From Gemmatimonadales bacterium UBA2975 (lineage in GTDB: Bacteria > Gemmatimonadota > Gemmatimonadetes > Longimicrobiales > Gaopeijiaceae), in assembly GCA_002348265.1 (NCBI GenBank), contig DEAT01000033.1:1-6570 (forward strand): 6,570 bases of DNA. The letters run 5' to 3'. The number at the start of each line of letters is the position of its first letter. Within the stretch, counting starts at the first letter, position 1. The notes beneath the pieces are model-generated. The model did no database searches. It had not been told where the DNA came from and worked only from the letters and a program-made list of their open reading frames with translations. Position numbers and translations under genes: made by a program. Positions 1 through 6,476 of the stretch are shown here, one piece after another.

Positions 1-128
1 CTAGGGCAGGCATAAACCTTATATAGAGTCGAGCAACTTGGTCGCGTTCGGGGTTCACGTCCATGACTGACCTCATTATCTTGGACGTCTGTTTTGGAAC
101 CCCTGCGACCCAGTCGCTGGAATCGACA
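1..128. other. Leader region upstream of rplS, no gene assigned
   Basis: No complete gene is supported here. On the plus strand, frame 1 ends at a TAA at 13-15 and frame 3 at a TAG at 24-26, so a fragment of an upstream gene (trmD is the usual neighbour of rplS) could end in the first few bases, but four to seven codons are too few to identify it. An ATG at 63 opens the rplS frame early and would add 22 residues that do not resemble L19. A TATATA stretch at 20-25 could be a -10 element, but its -35 would fall at or beyond the window edge, so no promoter is called. Confidence 0.5.
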
Positions 129-482
129 ATGACCGACATCATCAAAGAACTCGAAAAAGAGCAACTCCGGGATGACTCTCCGGAATTCGCTCCGGGCGAC
201 ACCGTGCGCGTGCTATACCTAGTCCGTGAGGGGTCGAAGGAGCGAGTGCAGGCGTTCGAGGGGGTTTGTATTGCTCGTAAAGGTGGTGGTGTGGATGAGA
301 CCTTCACCGTGAGAAAGATTTCCAGTGGTGTAGGTGTCGAGCGCGTCTTCCCTCTACATGCTCCGACGGTGAGTGGTATCGAGGTAGTCCGTCGCGGTCG
401 TGTTCGACGGGCGAAGCTCTATTACTTAAGAGGTCGTCGAGGAAAAGCCGCGCGTATAGTAGAGAAGCGAAGCACTCGCTGA
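129..482 (+). CDS. rplS: 50S ribosomal protein L19
   Basis: L19 is a protein of the large ribosomal subunit located near the interface with the small subunit. The 117-residue product has the usual family length and its signature blocks: PGDTVRV (about residues 22-28), QAFEGVCIARKGGG (41-54), FTVRKISSGVGVERVFPLHAP (59-79) and a basic end with RRAKLYYLR (93-101) and GKAARI. The ATG at 129 was chosen because the protein then begins MTDIIKELEKEQ, a normal L19 N-terminus, with a GGA at 118-120 as a weak ribosome binding site. An in-frame ATG at 63 would add 22 atypical residues. PLHAP replaces the more common PLHSP, a conservative change. The gene lies 31 bp before rnhB on the same strand and is probably co-transcribed with it. 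Identity is secure; the start is likely. Confidence 0.97.
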   Translation: MTDIIKELEKEQLRDDSPEFAPGDTVRVLYLVREGSKERVQAFEGVCIARKGGGVDETFTVRKISSGVGVERVFPLHAPTVSGIEVVRRGRVRRAKLYYLRGRRGKAARIVEKRSTR

Positions 483-513
483 CCACGACCCGGCGTTGAA
501 GTCGGACGAACCC

Positions 514-1134
514 ATGCTGTCGCGGCCCCAGAATCTGCTTGAGTACGAGAGACGGTTCTGGGGCTGCGGTCGTTTGGTTGCCGGAGTAGATGAGGCAGGG
601 AGGGGCCCACTTGCTGGGCCAGTTGTGGCTGCTGCTCTCGTGCTACCCGAAGGAATTCATATCGAAGGTGCAGACGACTCTAAGAAACTGTCCGGTAATA
701 CCCGTGAAGCTTTGTATAAGAGCATCACATCATCGGCGCTCTCATTTGGTGTTGGAGCGGCGTCAGCCCTCGAAATCGACCAAACCAATATCCTCTGTGC
801 AACGACGGTAGCGATGCAACGGGCACTCAAGGGGCTAGCAATTGATGAGTACGAAGTTGTGGTAGATGGGTTGCCGGTTAAGGGACTAGGCATAAAACAC
901 GATGCCGTGGTGGGTGGTGATGCAAGTATCCACTCGATAGGGTGTGCCTCGATAATCGCTAAGGTGACTCGTGACCGACTTATGATTCAGCTGAGCGAAC
1001 GTTATCCAGAGTACGGATGGGAGCGGAATAAAGGCTATGGAACCACAGAGCACAGGAATGCCATCGAAAGGCACGGGCTGACGCCACATCACCGTCTCAC
1101 TTTCGGCGGGCTTCAGTACGATCTGGATCTTTGA
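514..1134 (+). CDS. rnhB: Ribonuclease HII
   Basis: RNase HII is a cytoplasmic enzyme that cuts the RNA strand of RNA-DNA hybrids and starts removal of single ribonucleotides misincorporated in DNA. The 206-residue product has the normal length. All four expected acidic catalytic residues are visible, by comparison with the E. coli spacing: Asp26 and Glu27 in VDEAGRGPLAGPV, Asp118 in VVDG, and Asp136 in VVGGD, 18 residues after Asp118 as in E. coli. The conserved SIIAKVTRDR block (about 146-155) and the C-terminal YPEYGWERNKGYGT/EH region (about 164-180) follow. The lysine usual in the KGD motif is glycine here. ATG 514 is preferred because a GGACGA sequence sits 8 bases upstream and the N-terminus then matches the family; an in-frame TTG at 496 would add six residues. 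The rplS-rnhB order is widespread. Confidence 0.97.
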   Translation: MLSRPQNLLEYERRFWGCGRLVAGVDEAGRGPLAGPVVAAALVLPEGIHIEGADDSKKLSGNTREALYKSITSSALSFGVGAASALEIDQTNILCATTVAMQRALKGLAIDEYEVVVDGLPVKGLGIKHDAVVGGDASIHSIGCASIIAKVTRDRLMIQLSERYPEYGWERNKGYGTTEHRNAIERHGLTPHHRLTFGGLQYDLDL

Positions 1135-1236
1135 TCGCCGAACGTTCAGAGCAGTGTGGAGGAACCTATTCCCCTCGATATATGACAGTTGTTTTAATGG
1201 ATGGTAGTTAGCCGCGTTTAGTCCACAAGCAGGTAG
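1135..1236. other. Convergent intergenic gap between rnhB and the heme operon
   Basis: The plus-strand rplS-rnhB pair and the minus-strand operon end facing each other across 102 bp. A bidirectional terminator would be expected, but no convincing GC-rich hairpin followed by a T run is visible. The best candidate is a short imperfect stem (GAGGAA pairing with TTCCCCTC) near 1158-1178, with a TTGTTTT tract about 15 bases further on, which is too weak to call. Confidence 0.5.
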
Positions 1237-1719
1237 TCAGTTACCGCCGGTGGCTCCAATCGCAGCGAGTCCAGCCATCACTGCCTGAGCGTCTTCAGAC
1301 CCCCGAGCACCGCTCGCTGACATGGCGCCGATAAGTTCGCCATTCATCAAGATCGGGAGTCCTCCCTCGTAGTGGATCCCCCCAGGAATACTGTCGACCG
1401 TTCCAGCGGCGAGTGCTTGGCCGTACGCTCCCGATGTCCCACCTGTTGTGATAACTACATGGACTTTCCTGCTGACTATGTCGGTGGTTCGGGCGGAAGC
1501 TCCATCCATCCGTCTCATGTAAACCGGGACCCCGTCTGCATCGGCGACTAGGATCGTCAGGTTCCAGTCGTTGGCTCTTGCCTCTGCCTCTGCAGCGTCA
1601 ACCGCTGTTTGGGCTTGTGCCATTGTAATCTGGGCTTCACCCGCTTTGGGTATGAAACCGAAGGCAAAGGCAATCGCGACGGCGAATAGGGGTCTACGGA
1701 TCATCTTTTTAAAACTCAT
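1237..1719 (-). CDS. Exported GlcG/HbpS-family (DUF336) protein, putative heme-binding
   Basis: This 160-residue protein belongs to the GlcG/HbpS family (Pfam PF03928), members of which bind or help degrade heme; others are accessory proteins with unclear roles. It has a Sec signal peptide: basic MSFKKMIRRP, a hydrophobic stretch at 11-23 and a likely cleavage after AGEA (about residue 29). The mature domain shows the family pattern: an N-terminal helix rich in Ala and Glu (33-50), TILVADADGVPVYMRRMDGA (55-74), an SRKVHVVITTGG helix region (83-94), GGIHYEGGLPILMNGELIGA (113-132) and SASGARGSEDAQ (134-145). Candidate heme ligands are His87 and His116, not proven. It is the last gene of the minus-strand operon, 55 bp after the TonB receptor, with no hairpin between them. 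No good ribosome binding site precedes the ATG. The heme role is inferred from family plus neighbours. Confidence 0.88.
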   Translation of the reverse strand: MSFKKMIRRPLFAVAIAFAFGFIPKAGEAQITMAQAQTAVDAAEAEARANDWNLTILVADADGVPVYMRRMDGASARTTDIVSRKVHVVITTGGTSGAYGQALAAGTVDSIPGGIHYEGGLPILMNGELIGAMSASGARGSEDAQAVMAGLAAIGATGGN

Positions 1720-1774
1720 AATGGAGTGATTTGTGTTAACAGTACCTGTGTGTAAGAAAGTATCCGGTTCACAA

Positions 1775-3901
1775 TCAGAAAAGGTCTCGAGTCTCTATTC
1801 CAATTCTGAAACGGCGCTCGATTCCTGACTGCCAACCTTCCGGGCGCATATCCAGCAGATTCGAACCGCCGAACACCAGACTTAGTCCTCTTGGAATTCC
1901 GAGGGAGATATGAAAGTTGATTGAGACTAAACTTTCTTGAGTATCGAGAACGTCACTTTGTCCCAAATCGTTTATGCCTACAATCGGCGACGCACCCGTG
2001 AAGAGGGTGGTTACATAGAATTGTAAACCATCTATCACTGGGAAAGTCCTGCCTATCCTTATTCTACCGGAGTGCTCGGCTCGTCGATCTAGCGGCAGAT
2101 TCTCGTCAATTGATTTAGCGTTTAAAAGGACGTATCCGGCGATCGTTTCCCATGTTCCTATAATGCCTGAGGCCGATATTTCGAAACCTTGGGTCTGGGC
2201 CTTTGATATGTTGCCAGGTGAAAAGACCATTAGACCAGACGCGTTGTTGCCTACAAAGGTTGTCTCAATAAGGTTGGCAATCTGGTTGCGATAAGCTTCG
2301 AATCCGATCTTTATTCTCTGAGATGGAGCCCAGTCAATTCCGGCGGTAACGTTCCAAGAGCTTTCAGGTTCGAGATTCGGAGAGCCTTGAACGATGTATC
2401 CCGCAGCTAGGTTCGCGAAGTCCCAAGCTAGTTCTTTGAACGAAGGTGCTCTGAATCCACGTCCAACAATAGCCCGAACTTGTAGTTTCGAGTCTGAGAC
2501 GGTTGTGAAACCCAATGTTGGCGAGAGAGCGTGCCCCCAAAGGTTGTTATATGTGGCGCGGATTCCACCCGTTATTGTTGTTGATCCTAATGTCCAGGCA
2601 TCCTGTCCGAACAGTTCCAATTGATCATCCGCTGCTCTGGATTCCAGAATCTTGTCCGGAGAATTAATAGAGCGACTAGAACCCTCAATACCTAGATCGA
2701 TCTGATGGTCAGCCAGTTTTTCCGAGATCCGTATGCTCGCTTTCCATAGATTCTCAAGTTGTTTTTGTTTGTCATTGTCAGCGATTGGCACATCTCCCCG
2801 GGAGCGCCGGAAGAGGTGCTCATATTTTTGAGTGAGGATGCGTGCTGTCCAGCCACTTTTAGGATTAGGGCCGGTTACCTCAGCCCATGCGGTTAAGCCA
2901 CGATTGTCATTAAACCCGGAAAATCCTCCGCCGATTGGCCATCTTTGGCGTTCCCTTATGTAAGAAATGTCTGCGCGAGCCCGAGTCTTTTGGGTTGTTC
3001 GGGTGCGAACAGTCGAGCGAAAATCCCAAACGCGTGTAAAAGCGTCCGCACTGTTATCAAGTCCCGGAACCTGTTCCTGTTGCCTCCAGCTTCCGTGAGC
3101 ACGCATTAGTATGGGACCACCTCCCGAAACTGTTACGTCTCCTTCGTATCTTCCTTCTGATCCCGAAAGGATTCGTGCTTCGGTTTCGAATCCGGTCTCG
3201 GGAGTTCTGGTGATCAAATTGATTACGCCTCCCAGAGCATCTGAGCCGTAGAGGGTTGAGAGTGGTCCTTTTACGACTTCCACCCGTTCGATCCCTGATA
3301 GTGATATTCTGCTCAGATCTCGGTTTTCCAGTAGAGCTCCCTTACTGGGTTGCCCATCGATTAGCACGAGTACACGTGAGCCACCTATCCCCCGGATTTG
3401 GGGGGTGGACCCCACTGGATGCTTCGGTATGGATTGGATTCCGGGGAGTTCGTCGATCAACTGATCAGCAGACGCTGCACCGGAAATACTTATTTCTTGA
3501 GTCGTGACTTCGGCTATTGGAACGGCTACTTGGGATCTTTGTTGATTCCGGCTACCAGGCGTAACCAGAATAGACTCGAGCCTCAGTGGATCTGCTGGAA
3601 GTTCGAAGTGCCACTGCCTGGCTTCAGCTTCGGCGAAGGAGATCATTATCGACTGATACCCGAACGATCTGATCTCAACCCACCCGGGTGCGCTCCACTG
3701 TGAAGGAACCGTGAACTGGCCATTCAGCTTCGTTTCGAGCGCCATCATTGGCTCGGCGGTTGGTCGGTTTGGCCGCCAATAGATTTCGGCGAAGGCTAAC
3801 CCTACTTTTGTCGTATGGTCGAGAACTAAGCCTTCTTGCGCTGATAGGGGTGTTGCGATGATTAGCCCCACCACGATTAGTGCCAGAGCACGTTCAGTCA
3901 C
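1775..3901 (-). CDS. TonB-dependent outer-membrane receptor, probable heme (HmuR-like)
   Basis: This 708-residue protein is a TonB-dependent receptor that would import a bound ligand across the outer membrane. Visible order: signal peptide ending near SAQ (1-22); a carboxypeptidase-regulatory-like beta domain (about 24-104) with GQF and SFGYQS; a TonB-box-like ESILVT (109-114); a plug domain (about 120-232) with LIDELPGI, QIRGIGG, VLVLIDGQP and VEVVKGPLSTLYGSDALGGVINLIT; then a beta barrel to a terminal Phe. The FRAP box (483-486) followed by PNL (508-510) occurs in heme receptors such as HmuR and HemR, though also in cobalamin receptors. The 21 residues between them contain no histidine, whereas characterised heme receptors have one there. 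The start is GTG, overlapping the stop of the HmuY-like gene by four bases, so translation is probably coupled. The heme ligand is inferred mainly from the neighbours; a siderophore or cobalamin is possible. Confidence 0.94.
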   Translation of the reverse strand: MTERALALIVVGLIIATPLSAQEGLVLDHTTKVGLAFAEIYWRPNRPTAEPMMALETKLNGQFTVPSQWSAPGWVEIRSFGYQSIMISFAEAEARQWHFELPADPLRLESILVTPGSRNQQRSQVAVPIAEVTTQEISISGAASADQLIDELPGIQSIPKHPVGSTPQIRGIGGSRVLVLIDGQPSKGALLENRDLSRISLSGIERVEVVKGPLSTLYGSDALGGVINLITRTPETGFETEARILSGSEGRYEGDVTVSGGGPILMRAHGSWRQQEQVPGLDNSADAFTRVWDFRSTVRTRTTQKTRARADISYIRERQRWPIGGGFSGFNDNRGLTAWAEVTGPNPKSGWTARILTQKYEHLFRRSRGDVPIADNDKQKQLENLWKASIRISEKLADHQIDLGIEGSSRSINSPDKILESRAADDQLELFGQDAWTLGSTTITGGIRATYNNLWGHALSPTLGFTTVSDSKLQVRAIVGRGFRAPSFKELAWDFANLAAGYIVQGSPNLEPESSWNVTAGIDWAPSQRIKIGFEAYRNQIANLIETTFVGNNASGLMVFSPGNISKAQTQGFEISASGIIGTWETIAGYVLLNAKSIDENLPLDRRAEHSGRIRIGRTFPVIDGLQFYVTTLFTGASPIVGINDLGQSDVLDTQESLVSINFHISLGIPRGLSLVFGGSNLLDMRPEGWQSGIERRFRIGIETRDLF
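3898..3901 (-). promoter_or_regulatory. GTGA stop/start overlap coupling the lipoprotein and receptor
   Basis: On the minus strand the sequence GTGA holds the TGA stop of the HmuY-like gene and the GTG start of the receptor. No proper Shine-Dalgarno sequence sits at the right distance (a GAGG is about 14 bases upstream), so re-initiation by terminating ribosomes is the likely mode. It supports fixed joint expression of the two proteins. Confidence 0.8.
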
Positions 3902-4947
3902 TGAAGCTGCTCAAACCTCATGGTAGGGAAGCCTGAGGTTCCGGTCTCATTGTAATAGTCATTGATTTGAACCTTATAGACGGATGAGCCGACCCTAACC
4001 AGGAATACGTTGTGAGTTGGCCACATACGCCTGTTGCCTTCGATGTCGTACCAGAAAATCCCGTTGGCATCTTCGACCGTGGTGGGGAACGCACCGCTGA
4101 TTAGAGACAGAAAGCCTCCGTATTCTGGAGCGTCATCGGCTTTGGTGAGGCTGTTAAAGTCCTCTGAAGGATCGAGTGGGAAGGTGCCTGCATCGCATCC
4201 ATCGTTGAACTCGATTGTGAACGGGAGTACAGATACATCCCAGCCACAACCGATTGGGGGCACTGCTGCCCCAGAGGCTAGATCAATGAAGACTGGGCCT
4301 TGTGCGTGACTGACCTCAACAGTGTTAATAGTACCGAGCGCCCCACCCGCATCCTGGTGCCGGTACTCTATTGTAAGACCTAGTGGGGCTTCTCCCATCA
4401 TGTTCAGTTCAGCTATTCGGAAGACTGAAAAACCTCCGTCAGATTCTTTAACTTTCCAAGCTGCGCCGGGATTGGCCACTAGCCCACCAGCCATAGGATC
4501 GTACCGGAACCATGAACCACTGTTATCGGCCATCAGTCCGTCTGCTATGAACGTAGCGGTTGCGATGTTCGCTTTGGTAACAGCTGTAAAGGCTGCTTCT
4601 GCATCAGCCGGTGTGTAAGATGCTACTTCGGTATCTCCAGCACCTGCGTTATTGGCGAGGTTGGCACCCTCAACGGTTCCGGGGCCGGCCACACCGCCAT
4701 TCAGCTTTACGCCGTAGCGGCGGAAAGCCATGTCCCAATCGGTCGATGATCTCGGGTCGGTTACAGAGACTAGGGAACCCCCGTCCGCAAATGTGAAGTA
4801 TGTGAATGAAACCTGCGATGTAGCGTCAATGACGACCTGCCCCTCAATTAACTGATCTTCGGGGTTTGTGATTTCGCTCTCGCAGCCGATCAATCCGGTG
4901 ATAAGGACTGTCAGGACAAGAGTTTGATTAATTCTATTCCAGTTCAT
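3898..4947 (-). CDS. HmuY-family lipoprotein, probable heme-binding, apparently two-domain
   Basis: HmuY proteins (Pfam PF14064) are lipid-anchored surface or secreted heme-binding proteins that pass heme to a partner TonB receptor. Taking the ATG at 4947 gives 349 residues beginning with a short basic/polar segment, a hydrophobic run and a lipobox LIGC, with Cys22 as the lipid-modified residue. The family signature STDWDMAFRRYGVKLNGG spans about 68-85, and the C-terminus has VYKVQINDYYN then FPTMRFEQL (about 323-348), also typical. A second, weaker WD block (CGWDVSVLPFTIEFNDG, 234-250) and a second YD-to-beta segment suggest an internal duplication. Histidines at 197, 214 and 312 are possible ligands; the two His ligands known for P. 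gingivalis HmuY cannot be matched by eye. An upstream in-frame TTG at 5028 would bury the lipobox and was rejected. The stop overlaps the receptor start (GTGA). Confidence 0.88.
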   Translation of the reverse strand: MNWNRINQTLVLTVLITGLIGCESEITNPEDQLIEGQVVIDATSQVSFTYFTFADGGSLVSVTDPRSSTDWDMAFRRYGVKLNGGVAGPGTVEGANLANNAGAGDTEVASYTPADAEAAFTAVTKANIATATFIADGLMADNSGSWFRYDPMAGGLVANPGAAWKVKESDGGFSVFRIAELNMMGEAPLGLTIEYRHQDAGGALGTINTVEVSHAQGPVFIDLASGAAVPPIGCGWDVSVLPFTIEFNDGCDAGTFPLDPSEDFNSLTKADDAPEYGGFLSLISGAFPTTVEDANGIFWYDIEGNRRMWPTHNVFLVRVGSSVYKVQINDYYNETGTSGFPTMRFEQLQ

Positions 4948-4955
4948 GAGACGAG

Positions 4956-5036
4956 CGACCGAATGCTTCAAGTGAGAATGATTCCAAATTGTGTGAGGAA
5001 CGATCAGCAAGAGCGGATGACGCCACAATTCGGTCG
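4956..5036. repeat. 9-bp perfect inverted repeat flanking the Fur-like site
   Basis: CGACCGAAT at 4956-4964 and its exact reverse complement ATTCGGTCG at 5028-5036 bracket the Fur-like palindrome with 63 bases between them. In a minus-strand transcript starting upstream of 5036 they would form a stem ending 8 bases before the ATG at 4947. A nested 7-bp pair, AATTGTG at 4987-4993 and CACAATT at 5024-5030, shares three bases with the outer arm, so the two pairings exclude each other. Function unknown. Confidence 0.4.
4973..4987. promoter_or_regulatory. Fur-box-like operator upstream of the heme operon
   Basis: The plus-strand sequence TGAGAATGATTCCAA has the 7-1-7 architecture of a Fur site. 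Against TGATAATnATTATCA, 10 of the 14 defined positions match, and the core GAATnATTC is a perfect palindrome. It begins 25 bases before the ATG of the HmuY-like gene, a plausible place for repression by iron-loaded Fur. What is seen is the palindrome and its position; Fur control is an inference from it and from the iron/heme character of the operon. Confidence 0.5.
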
Positions 5037-5225
5037 ATTACGGGCCCGAAGTCCGGTCATGTGCCTAGTGGTTCGCGGGGTACTTCGGACAATCAGTAAG
5101 GTGAGATAAAATTCAATCAGCGAAGAAGAAATGTGCTGCGCTTCTGAACACGTTTGCTTCCTAGCTGTGTTCACCGTGATGTCATTGTTGACTTGGGATG
5201 TCCGCTAGAAGCTGAGCTGGAATGT

Positions 5226-6476
5226 TTAAGCTGGGTTCTCGGGTCGGATCCGTCTGAAGGCTACGGTTGCCATGCACCCTACAAGTCCGAAAGCGGCAAC
5301 TGACGCGAACACGTGCTGATGTCCAAGCACGCCCGGTGAGTCATCGAGGAGCACACCCATAAGAGGTCCCATGAATACGTCAGGTGTGAACCCGACGAGC
5401 GATATGACACCGATGGCGCTGCCCGTGAATGCGACGGGTACCGCTCCTTCGGCGAGCAAGGCGAAATAAACTCCTCTCAGGGCGTATACGCCCACACTGG
5501 TCGTGACTATCGTGGCGATAAGCATTGAACTCACTCCGGGAAAAAGTGCCCCGGATGCTATGAGTGCGCTGCCTCCGGTGAGCAGAATGAATCCCCATAA
5601 GATCACGCGGGACGCTTCGGTCCGATCTGCCAGATACCCAGCTGAAATGGCCGTAACCGCGCGGACCCAGAAAGACAGGGTGCTAATCGCACCAGCTTGT
5701 ACATCATCATAACCGAGAGCGTCTCTGGCTAGGAGCGAGAAATCGTCAGTAGCCTTATAGCCTACGTATGCGCACACGACTATGATGGCCTGTAGCCAGA
5801 TCGTTGGCATTTTGATTGAGGCCTTTACGCCGACCAGTGAAAGTTTGGGATTGCGATCCTGATTGACTTTTGGTGATTCTCCTGGAAGGACTATGAACAC
5901 TAATGCTGCGACGAACAGGATGAAGCCGGTGAAGCACCAGATTACGCTGGTGAACGCCTCACTGCGCTGCTCTAGAGTGGCTATGGCTGGATCGACCGGA
6001 AGCATTTTGGCAAATAAGAAAACCGCGGCGGAGGCGATTAAGGCGCCAATTAATCCTCGGCCTCCATCAAGGAGGCCGTATGCACGTCCCTGTGCTTGAT
6101 CTCCTCCCCATTCTCGGGTGGCTCTGAGCATTGCTGACCAGAATAGGAGGACCGTGGTCGCTCCCCACACCCCCCAAAGCACGTTCATTACTCCTGTGGA
6201 GGGTATCGTAGTTAGGACCACACCACCGAGCCCCGTGGCGACGAGTGATGTCGACATCAAGGAACGAGCTGAGTAGCGGTCGGCTAGTGGACCGCCAGCG
6301 AAGTATGCAGCAATCGCAACGATCCCGTACGTGGAAAAGGCAACGCCTAGTTCCAGGTTAGTAATTTCGAAGACATCTAAAAGCGTCGGCCGGAAGATTC
6401 GTGCTAGGACGAATGGAAGGAGGAACACTGACTCACCTGCAGTCATTAGCGCAATGATCACAGCGATATGGCGCAT
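5226..6476 (-). CDS. Major facilitator superfamily transporter, substrate unknown
   Basis: This 416-residue inner-membrane protein has the length and about 12 hydrophobic segments of an MFS transporter, which moves small solutes by uniport, symport or antiport. The loop between helices 2 and 3 carries a motif-A-like GGPLADRYSARS (about 61-72), and the second half repeats it as AGYLADRTEASR (about 279-290), reflecting the two six-helix halves. A hydrophilic central loop (about 199-222) with PGESPKVNQDRNPKLS separates them. Other distinctive stretches are YGLLDGGRGLIGA (about 133-145) and GYKATDDFSLLARD (about 239-252). Substrate cannot be told from sequence. ATG 6476 was chosen because helix 1 follows directly; an in-frame TTG at 6506 would add ten residues and the frame stays open to the window edge, so a longer N-terminus is not excluded. 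Neither start has a ribosome binding site. It lies 278 bp upstream of the heme operon on the same strand. Confidence 0.9.
   Translation of the reverse strand: MRHIAVIIALMTAGESVFLLPFVLARIFRPTLLDVFEITNLELGVAFSTYGIVAIAAYFAGGPLADRYSARSLMSTSLVATGLGGVVLTTIPSTGVMNVLWGVWGATTVLLFWSAMLRATREWGGDQAQGRAYGLLDGGRGLIGALIASAAVFLFAKMLPVDPAIATLEQRSEAFTSVIWCFTGFILFVAALVFIVLPGESPKVNQDRNPKLSLVGVKASIKMPTIWLQAIIVVCAYVGYKATDDFSLLARDALGYDDVQAGAISTLSFWVRAVTAISAGYLADRTEASRVILWGFILLTGGSALIASGALFPGVSSMLIATIVTTSVGVYALRGVYFALLAEGAVPVAFTGSAIGVISLVGFTPDVFMGPLMGVLLDDSPGVLGHQHVFASVAAFGLVGCMATVAFRRIRPENPA

Larger units (their letters stand above)
4948..5225. other. Control region between the MFS gene and the heme operon
   Basis: This 278-bp stretch has no supportable gene; a minus-strand extension from a TTG at 5028 is the only open frame continuous with a real gene. 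Reading toward the lipoprotein, it should carry the operon promoter, but no clear -35/-10 pair stands out. It holds a Fur-like palindrome (4973-4987), a 9-bp inverted repeat around that, and a 7-bp inverted repeat CCGAAGT/ACTTCGG (5046-5052 and 5082-5088, 29-base loop) next to a GGGCCC palindrome. The last may be chance. No obvious terminator for the MFS gene is visible just after its end. Confidence 0.6.

Noticed and set aside
63..128. N-terminal extension of L19 starting at ATG 63
   Set aside because: The 22 extra residues do not look like L19, and the start at 129 gives the normal length and N-terminus.
1..128. Ribosomal protein L19 leader RNA or trmD tail
   Set aside because: No recognisable leader structure was found, and too few codons remain before the first stops to identify an upstream gene.
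1135..1236. Bidirectional terminator between rnhB and the GlcG-like gene
   Set aside because: Only a short imperfect stem with a distant, interrupted T tract is visible.
2394..2624. Open frames opposite the receptor, lipoprotein and MFS genes
   Set aside because: They lie wholly antisense to well-supported genes and show no recognisable protein features.
4948..5028. TTG start at 5028 for the HmuY-like protein
   Set aside because: It would place 27 residues before a clean lipoprotein signal peptide and run through the Fur-like site.
5046..5088. 7-bp inverted repeat CCGAAGT/ACTTCGG as a terminator for the MFS gene or a structured RNA
   Set aside because: The loop is 29 bases, no T run follows, and a 7-bp match is expected by chance at about this frequency.
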